From positions 3,783,442 through 3,847,441 of the forward strand of contig NC_087379.1 in NCBI RefSeq assembly GCF_963675165.1: a stretch of 64,000 bases of DNA, written 5' to 3'. A program made the translations under genes and the position numbers. The notes under the pieces are model-generated. The model ran no database searches and was not told the origin of the DNA. It was given only the letters and a program-made list of their open reading frames with translations. This document shows positions 1-11,676 of this stretch, one piece after another (position 1 is the stretch's first letter; each line of letters starts with the position of its first letter). Origin of the DNA: Halichondria panicea. Its lineage: Eukaryota; Porifera; Demospongiae; Suberitida; Halichondriidae.

Positions 1-76
1 AACAGAATCCCACCCTCAAGTGAATCCCACCCTCAAGTGAATCCCACTCAAGTGAATCTCAAGTGAATCCCACCCT
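1..76. repeat. Short tandem repeat at the window edge
   Basis: About four imperfect copies of a unit of roughly 17 bases (core AATCCCACCCTCAAGTG), some internally shortened. The array may continue to the left of the window. No coding meaning seen. Confidence 0.8.
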
Positions 77-277
77 CAAGTTTTGGTTGCAATTTTTGTT
101 CAAAGATTGTCGTAGCATAATTATCTTATCTTGCGAATGGCAGCTATAAAATTAATGGGACCCAGCCTTTGACCGGCCCAAGTACACTTGAACTCATGTA
201 CTACATCTTTGGTTATAACTGTGTATCAGTATTGATTTTATTTCACTTACTACACATTGTACATGCGAAAAACCACA

Positions 278-479
278 TACCGTATAGCGTGTAATTTTCG
301 TGGGGCAAAATATTCGTGGTTTTTGTGGTTGGAGGTATAATACTTTACCCACGAATGAAGCGACCTTGCCTACCTTTACCTGCAGTGCAAGCTCCAACCA
401 CGAAAAATATTACCACGAAATGTCTCAATAATTTTATTGCTGAACGTTTTGTCCCCCGAAAATTACCCGCTATACGGTA
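278..479. mobile_element. Palindromic MITE, CCGTATAGCG family
   Basis: The stretch starts TACCGTATAGCG and ends CGCTATACGGTA, and the inner arms (CGTGG-rich and CCACG-rich) are also inverted. It is bounded by TA on both sides, as expected for a Tc1/mariner-type TA target. Relatives are at 13745, 29520, 46752 and 63050, with fragments near 6160 and 56602. It has no coding capacity. Confidence 0.75.
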
Positions 480-1125
480 CTATTTTAAACCTGCATGCTT
501 TTAAACCTGCATGGATAGACCTACCTGTACAACATCAACCACCTGAAAACTTGTGATCTACTGATTTTGCAGAAGCAGGAGTAAAGACACCTAAACACAC
601 TTGTTCTACACACAACTTTGTTCCAGTGTGATTACACTCCACAAACCTATAGCTGGGATGATGCCCTTCCAGTTTGTGGTGTGTTTTTTACCATATGAGC
701 TGCCTCAAACTCAAGCCCTCTTTTTCATTTACGTGGACTTTCGGTGCCGACTGCAAGAATTCCTTAGACCTGAGATGTGCTAGCTTGCTACCTAGATATA
801 AATATAAATTTATTACTCACGCGAAAGGGGACAAGATGACAAAAGCTGCCTGGGTCAGTGTATACTTCCGCCACTCAACCTAAATCCTAAATCCTAAATC
901 CTAAAGAAGGGAGACCAGTCTAGTGTCGCCTAAATCCTAGTGTTGCAAGCGCGTCCTAGATGCACAATAGTGATCCAATGTGCGCATGTCATACCTAATG
1001 TTGACAAAGTAGATATGCGCATCAGTCACCTCGTGGCCTGTAATGCAGTTGACAAGTCAAGCTCTCTGTGTATTGAACCTGAACGTTCGAACCTCTCTCA
1101 GCAATATTGAACCACTCTAGGCAGC
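480..1125. other. Non-coding stretch, no gene seen
   Basis: I see no domain or conserved frame. It holds a 16-base direct duplication at about 483-514 (core TTTTAAACCTGCATG) and a short AATCCTA array at about 883-905. It lies upstream of the first RING-family copy and may contain that gene's promoter, but no recognisable element supports this. Confidence 0.5.
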
Positions 1126-1205
1126 ATGGTCGAAGTCACTCTAAAGAGAGAATTGAGGTCCAGGCATCTCTCGTCACTTCCGAAGCTCTGAGGAGAACCT
1201 TTCGC
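1126..1205 (+). pseudogene. Exon 1 of RING-family copy A
   Basis: An ATG at 1126 opens a frame that shifts by one base and then reads TSEALRRTFR up to a GTGAGT donor after 1205. This matches exon 1 of the copy at 25548, which ends TTEVLRKTFR before a GTAAGT donor. The exon is 80 bases where the sister exon is 96 and in phase, so this one carries a small deletion or frameshift. Its continuation is at 3487 and 4756. The intron between 1205 and 3487 is filled by a minisatellite inverted-repeat element. Function unknown; assignment rests on the paralogue comparison within the window. Confidence 0.55.
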
Positions 1206-1488
1206 GTGAGTAATACTGGTCTAAGATATAATTACATAGACCTGCCATGTATAAATTCTTGTACGTTTGGGCTTGTCCAGCGTACGACTCTGGATGCCAG
1301 GCGAAGTAGATTAGTAGTTTCTCATCACCCCCCTTGTGACTTTTAGCCTTCCCCGGTTGGTCTCGATTTAACCGTGTCAAAACATGCAGCTGAATCAGCA
1401 CTTTTGTCTAGCCTTAAATCGTATACCTGCTGCATTAAGCATTAAGATAGGATTGCAGCAACCACTCAACGTTTGGGTGCTTCTTGGT

Positions 1489-3211
1489 GCTTCTTGGTAT
1501 AACTATTCCTTGCATTACGTCATACTATTACACTGTGTACTACATCATCAGCACAGGGCCAGAAGTGGTAGTTTACAGCTTGTAAACTATGTTTGTACTT
1601 GCGAGTGTACATCATAGTTTACAATGTTGTTGAATTTTAGTTCATCTACAATAGTTTCCTTCATAGTTTACAAAGAAAGTTGATAGTGTACAACGTTGTA
1701 TACTTCTATAAATGAACTGTTTTGGCCCTGTGCAGGTAATGTATACTGTATATTAACGGGTAATGCTGGTAACATAGGTAATGTAGGTGGTAACAGGTAG
1801 GTAACGCTGGTAATACTGGTAAGGTAGGTAACACGGGTAATGTAGGTAACACGGGTAATGTAGGTAACACGGGTAATGCTGGTAATGTAGGTAACACGGG
1901 TAATGCTGGTAATGTAGGTAACACTGGTAATGTAGGTAATGCTGGTAATGTATGTAGGTAAGGTTGTATGTAGGTAAGGTAGGTAATGCTGGTAATGTAG
2001 GTAACAGTAATGCTGGTAATGTAAGATTAAGATTAGTATAGCTGGTAATGTGCTGGTAATGTAGGTAAGGTAGGTAATGCTGGTAAGGTAGGTAATGCTG
2101 GTAATGCTGGTAATGTAGGTAACTCGGGTAATGTAGCTGGTAATGTAGGTAACACGGGTAATGTAGGTAATGCTGGTAATGGTAATGTAACACAGGTAAT
2201 GTAGGTAACATAGGTAATGTAGGTAATGTAGGTAACACGTGTATATAATAAGTAATGTATTATAAAATGCAGTAATGCATGTATAATATAGCTACGCATT
2301 ATATAGGTAGGTATTTTGTAACAGTGGTAATAATTAGCGGTTGCAATAATGTGATGAACACAATTTGAAACGACACTCGACACTCTCCTTATAGTGACAA
2401 AGAGCACCGACTTACTCGTTTTCGTTTATAAGGAGATCAAAGTAACTATAGTCGCCATCAAATTAATGTATCCAGCAGCAATTGCACACTAATTATAATG
2501 ACTGTAACACTTACTTAATTCTAATTATAAATGTGTTACCCATGTTACCTATACATTACCTACGTTACCTATATTACCTATGTTACCTACCTATCGTGTT
2601 ACCTATCGTGTTACCACATGTTACCTACATTACCTACCTTACCAGTGTTACCTACATTACCCGTGTTACCTACATTACTTACCTTATAATTCTTACCTTA
2701 TAATTTATGATACCTACATTACCAGTGTTACCTACGTTACCAGTGTTACCCACATTACCTATGTTACCTACCTTACCAGTGTTACCTACATTACCAGTGT
2801 TACCAACATTACCAGTGTTACCTACATTACCAACATTACCTACATATTACCTATGTTACCTACCTTACCTACATTACCATGCAGTGTTACCTACATTACC
2901 CGTGTTACCTACATTACTTATGTTACCTACCTTACCTTTCCAGTGTTACCTACATTACCTGTGTTACCTACAAAATTACCAGCATTACCCCTACATTACC
3001 AGTGTTACCTACATTACCTACGTTACCTACCTTACCAGTGTTACCTACATTACCTACATTACCAGCATTACCTACATTACCTACCTTACCAGTGTTACCT
3101 ACCTTACCAGTGTTACCTACATTACCTACATTACCGTACATTAATAGGCTTATGATGTAATACACATTAGTCTAGTATGATGTAATGCAAGGAATAGTTA
3201 TACCAAGAAGC
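1489..3211. mobile_element. Long inverted-repeat element with minisatellite arms
   Basis: The outer ends match as inverted repeats for about 60 bases (start GCTTCTTGGTATAACTATTC, end with its complement at 3211). Inside, the left arm (about 1745-2240) is an array of GGTAATGTAGGTAACAC-like units and the right arm (about 2535-3140) is the same array in reverse complement (CCTACATTACCAGTGTTA). A spacer of about 290 bases separates them. The arrays give long artificial frames rich in L, P and T that are not genes. It resembles tandem-repeat-bearing MITEs known from molluscs and other invertebrates, but the family is not one I can name. Confidence 0.8.
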
Positions 3212-3486
3212 CCCCCAAAGTTTCAAGTTTCTGTTCAAATTGTGTCTGGGTATTGTTAGTTACTAGAGGAGGATAGCAAATTTTCATGCTTTTACCTATG
3301 AGGTGACCAGCCTCCTCCAGCGTTCCCCCTTAAAAAGTTATTTTGGGGTTGTGGAGCGACCCATATGCCACAACGTAGTCTAAGTTACACCCATCATTCG
3401 CACACTGTCAAACCGGAATTATTTAAGAGACTTAGGACATTGGAGGTTTAAAGGCCCCCCCAGGATAATTATAATAATTATATTAT

Positions 3487-3854
3487 GCTGATCCGAATGA
3501 TGTATGGCTGAGAGGTGACCTGGACAATAAGGTCCAAATGAATCTGGCGCATTTGTGATACGGAGCTGTTCTTGTTGAAGGCCGAACAACAACAGTGTCA
3601 AGTACTGCCCAGTCTAATGTATCTGGTGCCTCTTCTGCCTACCATAGTAACCCTCCACCACCTTGTAAGAGTGTAATTCCGCGATCGAAAGCTGGTAGTA
3701 CAACCTCCCTCCGTACAGATCCTGAAGGCAGAAATGTCAACTTCTCGAACAGGAAAAGTTGATTTTGAACACACCGAAACTACTGCTAACGTATAAGAGA
3801 GGACATTCGTTACCCTCAATGGTCTACAATTGGAGGATTGTGAAGGGACACGAG
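3487..3854 (+). pseudogene. Exon 2 of RING-family copy A
   Basis: The frame starting ADPNDVWLRGDLDNK parallels VDPAEVWLRDQDDNK at 29796. It has one in-frame TGA near 3541, then runs through GAVLVEGRTTTVSST and a Ser/Pro-rich linker, breaks again near 3760, and ends NGLQLEDCEGTRG at a GTAAAT donor after 3854. The same end (DGLELEDCEGNRG) precedes the donor in copy B. The two breaks and the lack of a clear acceptor AG at the start suggest a decayed gene, though base errors are possible. The exon encodes the family's N-terminal module, whose function I do not know. Confidence 0.6.
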
Positions 3855-4149
3855 GTAAATTCTTTGTGCAGTCTGATGATACCTACATCAGGGGGCAAGG
3901 GTGCTGGCTCATAGTAACAACATTTACAAGAATGCATGGCTGCAATAATTGCAAACGCGCAATGTAAGTTATCGTTGCTGCGCTCGCATGCACATAGTAC
4001 TACCGCAATATAATTTGGGGGCGTGGTTTTCATTTAAGAGAGCATTTAGCCATCACTGTGGAGGTTAAGCGAGGTTAAGCGTTAAATCGTTCGAGGTGGA
4101 GGCCGCATAGTTAACCCATGATGTCATGTTAACAAGAGCATACATTTAT

Positions 4150-4505
4150 TAGTCTGGCCCCAGACCACTCCCTTGCACGTGATCTGACATGTGCCAGGGA
4201 GAGGCACTTTTCTTGGTTCAGATGTCAAAATTTGACATCTCCAAATTAAACTGTCACATGGAGGTTGATAGTACTTGACCTTTGTCATTTTAAAAACTAT
4301 GCCAGTAGGCAATGGCTAATATACATCAATTAAAAATGTTATTTCAAGTACAGAAAATCTTTCAAATCTCTGTACAGGAGTAGCCAGTTTTAGCATCGTC
4401 ACCACGCCCATTTCCGCCACGCCCATTTTTGACTGTCTGAAAACCAAGAAAAGTGACTCTATTTGCCAGACTCTCTCCCCTGGGAGGAGTCTGGCCTCGA
4501 GACTT
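4150..4505. mobile_element. Inverted-repeat MITE in intron of copy A
   Basis: Left end AGTCTGGCCCCAGACCACTC and right end GGGAGGAGTCTGGCCTCGAG are imperfect inverted repeats. Deeper arms also pair: CACTTTTCTTGGTTCAGA on the left and TCTGAAAACCAAGAAAAGTG on the right. No ORF. It sits between exon 2 and the RING exon of copy A. Confidence 0.55.
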
Positions 4506-4755
4506 TATATGGTACTTTATATGGTCTAGATTTTTCTAAACTGGGTGTCACAAAACTGGGTGTGTCACAGCAAAAAAAGTCTATAAATTGAACAACACAG
4601 GATGTTTCTAAAAAAACGTTCAGGGGGGGGAACCTTTTATCCTAGATGAAATCCTGGCCCTTGATGTTATCTAGTGTGCTACACTTTGTCTGCATCAGAT
4701 ATGTTGTAGTATACACAGTGACATTTGTACATTTTGTGAAAGTGTCCTATTGCAG

Positions 4756-5137
4756 GATTTAAGTTCGATTTAGACAGTTTTTCTGATTCTGATAATGTTG
4801 TAAGCGAACAGTAATTCTGTTTGCTGTTGAAGTCATTGCGATGATCTAAGAGATGACATAGTGTCTAGACGTTCTATGCTTGAGTTCATCCTCGAATATC
4901 CCTCTAGGTTTACAGCGCCTAATTCGCGATTCGTTTCAATGTAAAATATGTTTTGCTGCACCAATCACTTTGCTGCACCAATCACTCCCCCAGTTATGTT
5001 GTCCAAATGCTGTGTGAGAGCTGTGTCAATCAATGGTACTCTGGAGATGATGCACTTACGAAAATGTGTACGAAAATGTGAAAATGTGTCCCAATTGTCG
5101 TGTTGAGTTGAACGAGGGTAAATGCCTTCTTGATTGA
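4756..5137 (+). pseudogene. RING-finger exon of RING-family copy A
   Basis: Starts after an ATTGCAG acceptor and ends at TGA 5135-5137. The C-terminal zinc finger can be followed: IRDSFQCKICFAAPIT, then PPVMLSKCC, then CESCVNQWYSGDDALTK, then CPNCRVE. These give CxxC, CC, CxxC and CxxC pairs as in a RING or U-box-like E3 domain. Two short direct duplications interrupt it: 17 bases at about 4960-4993 and a 12-base GTACGAAAATGT-type repeat near 5070; one further frame break lies at the CC pair. Homologous finger exons are at 16453 and 30834. If expressed it would be predicted to act in ubiquitin transfer, but as read it is broken. Confidence 0.6.
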
Positions 5138-6158
5138 AACTAAAGAGGTTATTCAGTTAAGGTCTCAGCCTCAGGTGGCACCTCGCGAGTAATTGACTAT
5201 TTCGTATTTAGACTATTGAGACTATTATGTACGTATACACCAAGAGTGTTCATGCACTTAATGATGTTATCATCATTATGTACGTATATATAGAGTGTTC
5301 ATGCACTTGTCAATAACAATGCTAAACTGGTAATTGTCGTTATTTACATGCATGTAAAGGGAGCCTTTCATATGCATCTCGTAGTGATATGCATCTCGTA
5401 GTGGGCGTGATCATTTAGACACCGGCAGTATCAAGATGGAGGACTTTGTAACTAAGAAAGTTAAAACAGAAAAGTGGACCCACAAACAAATCAGTGCTGT
5501 AATCATTCCATGATGAAGGGAGTTTAATCAGAAAAGGCGCAGCCTTCGTTTGCTATTATTGATACTATAGAATTTCCTCATAAATGAACACCTTAACAAC
5601 AAATGTTCATTAACAAGCAATATAATTATGCAAACAAATTTTGACATACAGGTACACAAAGTCACACACCAAATCTTCACTAACATCAAATTATGCTCCT
5701 AAAGACAAAAATGCTGGTACATACATTCAAATAGAAGTACACAAAAAATAGAAGTACACAAAATAGAAGTACACAAACTTGTAAAAGAGTGAAACATTTT
5801 CCCTACCAGATAGTAAGAAGTATAGCTGTGCTAGCACTGTGTATTTACCTCACTAAGCTCCAACTTTCGTTTGAAAAATATTTTGAACATAGGTACCCAC
5901 GTGTGTCACTGCTTTAGCACAGTTTAAAACTATCACAGGCGTCAGTACGCGTCAGTATTCGTGTATTTATGCTCTTTTTTATTCCCGGTAAAAGCACGCA
6001 AGCGAAACACGGATCAAGAAAAGGGTGCTATACATGGTTCAATGTAGCGTCATCAACCACACGCCAATCCCTCTATTCTCTATCTATGATTAAAACGAGC
6101 ATGCTCACCCGCTATTTCCAGGCTATTACAGGTAGTAGTTGTGTGATCAAGTAATCAA
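5138..6158. other. Non-coding stretch, no gene seen
   Basis: No recognisable coding signal. It contains short direct duplications at 5378-5413 (core ATATGCATCTCGTAGTG) and 5740-5780 (AAATAGAAGTACACA, three copies) and AT-rich filler. Confidence 0.5.
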
Positions 6159-6240
6159 TTGGTAAGCAGTCATTCTACGAACCTTGGGCAACGAAATGCT
6201 TTTAGAGGCCATCCACGAAATATAAGTGCCTCAAACATAA
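6159..6240. mobile_element. Fragment of CCGTATAGCG-family MITE
   Basis: The segment reading GTAAGCAGTCATTCTACGAA then GCAACGAAATGCTTTTAGAG and CACGAAATATAAGTGCCTC matches the inner half of the MITEs at 46752 (inverted) and 63050. Its outer terminus is missing. Confidence 0.6.
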
Positions 6241-6559
6241 ACAAACATAAACAACCTGCAAGGAAACATGAGTTGTGCTGTTATGCCTACTGTATACACA
6301 CAGTGGCAAATCCAGAGCAGGGCACAAGGGGCACGTGCCCCCCCCATTTCTGACCAGCTTGAATAAAACTAGCTCACAAAGTAGGTGTGGCTTAGAGCAG
6401 AAATCAATTATTGCATGCAGCAATTATTGCATGCAGCTGAAGAGCAAGATGAGTCCATCCATTCTGCTATCTCTTGCTACTATGTATGTCATACTGTCAT
6501 CAATCAATCCATGATCAGAAAAGCTACACTGATTGAGCTTAAAAAAAAACTGTTGACCT

Positions 6560-6725
6560 TGAGTGAGCCAGTTCTAATTCATTCTTAGTACACATTTTGG
6601 TAACTCAATTAACTTTCATTAGAGAACTTCTAATTATACAAAAACAAAATCGAAAATAAGTGGGAGAGTAATATGAACGACCATGACCTAAGTAGTCAAA
6701 TGACCTAAGTAGTCAAGCGTCAACA
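6560..6725 (-). repeat. 3' LTR of the BEL/Pao element
   Basis: Starts TGAGTGAGCCAGTTC and ends GCGTCAACA. It aligns along its length with 11677-11827. It has a 17-base direct duplication (core GACCTAAGTAGTCAA, about 6684-6717) and about 7-10 extra bases near 6575 that the partner lacks. Confidence 0.9.
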
Positions 6726-6811
6726 TAAACCGCCGGCATAGTTTAGAGTCAGTCAGTGCTAGGGAGCAAAACTGCGACTTTGCTTGCAGGTCTTCTGTAC
6801 GTTCCGGTACC

Positions 6812-9800
6812 TCATATTGAGGGTGATGGCACTGCTGAACAGAACCACTGTAATCTCGACTTCGTCTTTCTGTCTGAAACTGATCTGTACGACAGTTGAG
6901 GATCAGGTATGCAGGTAAGAGGCTTGCCGACTAAGAAATGACCAGGTGTCAGAGCGGTGATACCATCATCATCAAGTGAATTCACAGGACGGCTATTGAG
7001 ACATGCCTCAATTTGGGCAAGTACGGTCGTAAACTCTTCAAATGTCAATCTAGTGGTTTTTACAGCAGATTCCCATATACCACCGAAATGAGGGGATCTT
7101 TCAGGGATGTATTTCCGTGAGAACTGCTTATCACGCCTTGCGTCTTCTGACTGGATAGGAAGTCCTGGAGAGTCTTCAGCTCATGCTTTGCTCCTACAAA
7201 GTTAGATCAAGGTGGGACAACGGCAGCAACAAATGCTTCTGTAGTCAGATCGGACACAAGTTCTAGATGAACTGCTTTAACAACAAGACACACGAACAGG
7301 CATATGTAAGTCTTAATCACAGTGGGTTTCCTCACGTGCATAGTTTACTCCCGTCTTCTCGAATGGAGGTGCTGGAGTGACGCGTTCAGTGGGCAACTGC
7401 CCTAGTAACTGCTTAACCGTGTGACGTCGATGATGCACCTTCTTGTTATAGATCGGACAGTCTTTCGTGCGCCAACAATATGAAATCTTTGATTTAGTGA
7501 CGACAGAAGAAGGGTAGGACCAGCATGCATCAAACATAGATGTGGTCAAGACATGTTTACCATCCAGAATCACAGGATGTGACTGACTGTAGGTGAGATT
7601 AGAATTACGTAGCACTGAATTGTCTGGAGGACGAAATGGTTGTAGTTTACTGTTCTTAGCGAGAGGTTGCATTTTCTTCACCGCTTCAACTTCTGTCGGA
7701 AAACTCTCTCTCTGGCCAACCATCGACCAGTAGTGTTCAGCTGTATTGAGTTCTGAAGCAGTAAGATGAGATAGCGAGGAACGAGTGTTGTTGATAAAAC
7801 GAAAAATCCAAGCTGTTACTCTTTTGAGATGAGTGAAACTGGAGAATTGATCAACGGGAATGATTGGCTGGTCGCAGTCATCTGAGAGGACAGTCGTTGC
7901 ATTGCAGATTTCTCTTTCTTCCACATCGATAGGTTCGGGCATCAAAATTGTTTGTTTTGGCCAATTGTTTGTTTTGCCCAGAGATCTGAGTTGGATCGTA
8001 GCCAGTCCGGTCCCTGCCACCAGAGATTGTGATCTTTCAACTGCAACGGGAATAGACCCCTTGAGGCACAATCAGCTGGGTTTTGAATGCCTGGAACATG
8101 TCTCCATCTATCAGGGGAAATCTGGTCGATAATGAAGGAGATTCGATTCCCGACGTAGGTTTTATGGGTGTGTAGCAACAAGGGATGTGTATTTTCGCTA
8201 GGGTAGGCAGCCATATTTCCAGGACATGGTTGGGAACAGGATCATCCCAGTCCATTTTGATCTCCCACAGGCGTTGAAGGAGGATTTTCATCTTGATTAT
8301 CACTGGCGAAAAGAAACCCAAAGCATCGAATACTTTGGCAACGTCAGACACGAGGCTCCTCTTGGTCATCTTGTGGTGTTTCGGCGATGGCGATTCGAAA
8401 TTGATTTGTGACTACATTCCATTCAATGCCAAGTGCGTTGCAATACTCATCGGCTTCCGGAAAGGCTTGTACTTCTCGTGAGTCTCTAAGGGCTTCTGGA
8501 ATCTGCTTCAAGATTGAGTGATCGTTCAAATTCCACTTCCTTAATACAAAACCGCCACGTGCAAACATTTCAGTGAGTTCTCGTTGAAGAGTAAGGCTGA
8601 CTTTGAGTCAAATGCACCTGTCAAGCAATTGTCAACGTAAAAGGACTTGTTAACGAGCCATGGGATACTCTTGAGAGAAGTCGTTGGCATTTTGTTTTAC
8701 AGCCATGTTTGCTGCAAATGACGAAGCAGACACACCAAATGTTACTCGAGTCATATGGTAGTCCTTCAGAGGTTCTTTAGGGTGAGATCTCCACACAAGT
8801 AAGTCCTTATCGGTGTGAGTTAGCTCTATGGCTCGATACATCTTGGAGATGTCTGCAGTCAGTGCGACAGGATACAATCGAAAACGCAGAAGGACGTCGA
8901 TTAGTGGAGGATGTATGGTCGGGCCAACGAGTAGATTGTCGTTGAGGGACACTCCAGTGGCAGACTTTGCGGATTCATCAAAAACAGCTTTGTCGTACTA
9001 CTTGATGCTTTGTATACCGCATGCATTGGGAGATAGAACGTGAGCTCGGGTAACCTTTCCAGATGAGGCAGAGGCACAATTTCAGTGTGTCCTAAGGAAA
9101 TGTATTCCTGCATGACAGCATCGAATTCCTTGAAACAACCCTTTGTGTTTAACAAACGCTTGAGAGACATGAATCTCCTCACAGCTTGTGATCTTGATTC
9201 ACCAATAGGCATCGCATTGGGATTTTTAGGCAAAGGGACTATGAATCTTCCTTCCTTTGAACGACTGTGATTGGCTTCAAAGTGACGTACTACTATGCGT
9301 TCTTCGACTGATAGAGAAGACTGGTCTGACGGTGATTCTTCAATTTCCCAGAAACGTCGAAAAATTTCATCGGAGGCAGCGACCGATGTGTGAAATGTTG
9401 TTACATAAACGTTGGCCAGTTCAGAAGTCGATGCGGCTCCAGTGTTACCACACAGTACCCAGCCAAGGTCTGTCTCGAAGGCGGTGGGTGCACCGATTGG
9501 ACCCTTCTGCCGGCCTTGACCTAATATCTCCACGAATATGTCGGCTCCGAGCAGAATGTCGATTCGACCGAGTCGTCCGAATCGAGGATCGGCGAGTGGT
9601 AAATCTGAAAGGTGAGTCCATCCCAAATCAAAAACAACTGGTTTTATTGGTAGGTCACATGTTACCTTGGGAACGACAACAGCAGTGACATTTATTTTCT
9701 TTCCAGTTTGTTGGAGAGGTAAAAGTTCGAAATTTGTGATTGACTGGATAGGTGGTTTGTGAGACTTTCCACCAATCCCTGACACTCGGATTGACTGACT

Positions 9801-9830
9801 TGTACGAGGTAAAGCGAGGCTGTGTACCAA
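6812..9830 (-). pseudogene. pol: BEL/Pao pol region (protease, RT, RNase H, integrase)
   Basis: Reading right to left on the minus strand, I see a retropepsin-like region near 9540 (IDILLGADIF), the RT N-terminus near 9050-9150 (LPELTFYLPMHAVYK), the RT palm near 8820 (ALTADISKMYRAI), the Pao-type A17 peptidase region at about 8040-8370, an RNase H tail near 8080 (WRHVPGIQNPADCASRG), the start of integrase near 7330 (PFEKTGVNY) and the integrase C-terminal part at 6812-7048 (LNSRPVNSL, LTPGHFLVG). These pieces lie in different frames, so no complete polyprotein is encoded. One break is a 17-base direct duplication at about 7950-7984. The product would be the replication and integration enzymes of the element. 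Confidence 0.85.
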
Positions 9831-9901
9831 ACGTTCAGAAATAAAGGAGGCGTTATCCAGTAGTGCTCGAGCTTCAACTGACGAGCCATCAGGTGCAGTG
9901 A

Positions 9902-11564
9902 TCAGTGCACATCGGATTTCAAACTGGCTGTATTGGACCCCACAGAGATTTCTTCGGAAGGTTTTTTACTGTCGTGTAACAGAGTGTGATGAGATTTCTG
10001 ACATTCCTTGCATTTGTGCACGGATTTGCATTGGAGCTTGAAATGGCCACCACACTTAGACAATTTGTACACAATCTTCAGCACTTGCATCTTGCTGTCC
10101 TGAGACATTGACCTGAAAGCAGGGCAAACGTACAGTGGATATTTATCGATCTTGCAAGCTACACAATTCTTGTCGTGGTGAGAATGAGTGGCATGTGAAG
10201 TCACTCTACTAGGTGGCCTCTTGACTGTCTTGTGTGTTGCACAGGATACTTCTACTTCTAGCGCTTGGGCTCTCATGTCGATGAAATCAAGCAGTGCTTG
10301 GTAATGGGGAACACTGGTCTCAGCCTTCTGCCATTCGAAGAGAGTGTCGACATCGAGTTTTAGCTCAATCATTGAAGTAATGAATTTTCCAGGTAGTTCA
10401 CATCCAAGGTTTCCGAGGGCACGAACATGTTGTTGAATGGCGTCGTGTAGCTTTCTGAGTTCTCGGCCGTTCCCTTCTTTCAGAGAGGGGGTGTCGACTA
10501 TCAGTTGCACATGAGTGCGTTGTATTAGACGAGTACAGACAATGTTGTTGCTGACGCCCTGTCTCGAATCAGAGGAGGAACGACACGCGTGCCTCGCTTA
10601 GGCTAATGAGTTGCTAATGAATTAAATTCCAGCCCACGTGGAACGGAATTATGCTGAATCAGCAGGCAGAAGACTTAGAAGACTCTTGTTTACATGTACT
10701 AAGATCAGCGGGACTTGAGGCATTCCACGGCTTCTTCATAATTGTTTCCGGAGTGAGACAAGCCCTCAATCGCATTCTTAGCATCCCCGTCCTTGATGGC
10801 ATGTTGGAGATATACAGTCTTTTCGGCATTGGAAATGTTTTTCTTGTTATGGACAGATACCGCGAACTGAATTGTTTCCAATGAATGAGACTCCCATCAA
10901 ATGTAGACTCCCATCAAACGTAGGTACTTAAAGCTTGGGTAATCTGACTCCCGTGCCATCAGATGTGGTAGAGACAGGTGTGTCCATATGCAACCGTTTA
11001 ACCTTGTGGGATGTAGTGGACAATTGTCAACGAGTGCGTTGCGAGCAATTCATCATCGTCATAGAGTAGAGAAACGTCTTTCTTATAGTCAAATAGTTCT
11101 TTTTGAAAGTTCAACAAGGGTGTCGGGTTCAGGTGTGATCTCTTCGTTAATCCGGTTTGGATCCGAGACAGTTTACGGGATAGTGGTCTCCGATCAAGGA
11201 GTGTAACAGGTACAGCACCCGGTGGGGTAGGGATCAGGGATCATCAATGCTTCCAGTCGTATGGTGAGGTCCGACACATCGTCATCAAACTTGTTTGCTC
11301 AGTTTCCATTGCGTCTGCATCTTCTTCATCGATCAGGTCGATTATTTCGTAGTGTAGCTTTTTGAAGTCGGATTCGATCGATTGTAGCTTGTTGACGAGT
11401 TGTCTTGCATAATCGGCAGTTCGAGGTTGATCAACAGTGCCTTCCAATTCAGTGAGGCGGCCTCCCAATCGCGTGATTGATGCTCGGAGGACTCCACGCC
11501 TCTTGCAGAGGTTAGATGCCAGTAGATTCTTTGAGAAGTTCAGAAGTTCAGAGTTGGGCAACAA
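9902..11564 (-). pseudogene. gag: BEL/Pao gag region
   Basis: The 5' part (11244-11564) has the typical start KRRGVLRASITRLGGRLTEL, a coiled-coil-like stretch of BEL gag proteins (DUF1759 type). The 3' part (9902-10510) contains CVACKIDKYPLYVCPAF and KCKECQKSHHTLLH, the cysteine/histidine pattern of BEL gag zinc knuckles. The region between them is shifted or decayed. Gag would package the element RNA. Broken as read. Confidence 0.8.
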
Positions 11565-11655
11565 TTAGAGAGAATTCCAGTTGAGTATAGTGATAGTAAT
11601 CTGAGAAGTTAGTAGACACTGGCTAGTAGTTATACACAGTTCTATTCTGCTATAT

Positions 11656-11673
11656 CCGGTTCGAAGGACCAAT
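11656..11673 (-). promoter_or_regulatory. tRNA primer-binding site of the BEL/Pao element
   Basis: On the minus strand TGGTCCTTCGAACCGG begins three bases inside the 5' LTR. This is the kind of primer site common in BEL/Pao elements. It primes minus-strand DNA synthesis. Confidence 0.7.
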
Positions 11674-11676
11674 TTA

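Noticed and set aside
1706-3165. Long frames rich in Leu-Pro-Thr and Tyr on both strands
   Set aside because: They are translations of the GGTAATGTAGGTAAC minisatellite, open in several frames at once because the unit lacks stops; no start context, no family.
6290-6365. Gene end or rRNA-like segment with GGGCACAAGGGGCACGTGCC
   Set aside because: Only a short inverted GC block (GGCACGTGCC palindrome) typical of repeat ends; no rRNA or tRNA structure could be drawn.
7860-11206. Plus-strand frames opposite the BEL element
   Set aside because: They are antisense shadows of the gag/pol relics and show no domain.
11641-11676. tRNA gene suggested by GGTTCGAAGGACC
   Set aside because: No clover leaf around it; position and strand identify it as the retrotransposon primer-binding site.
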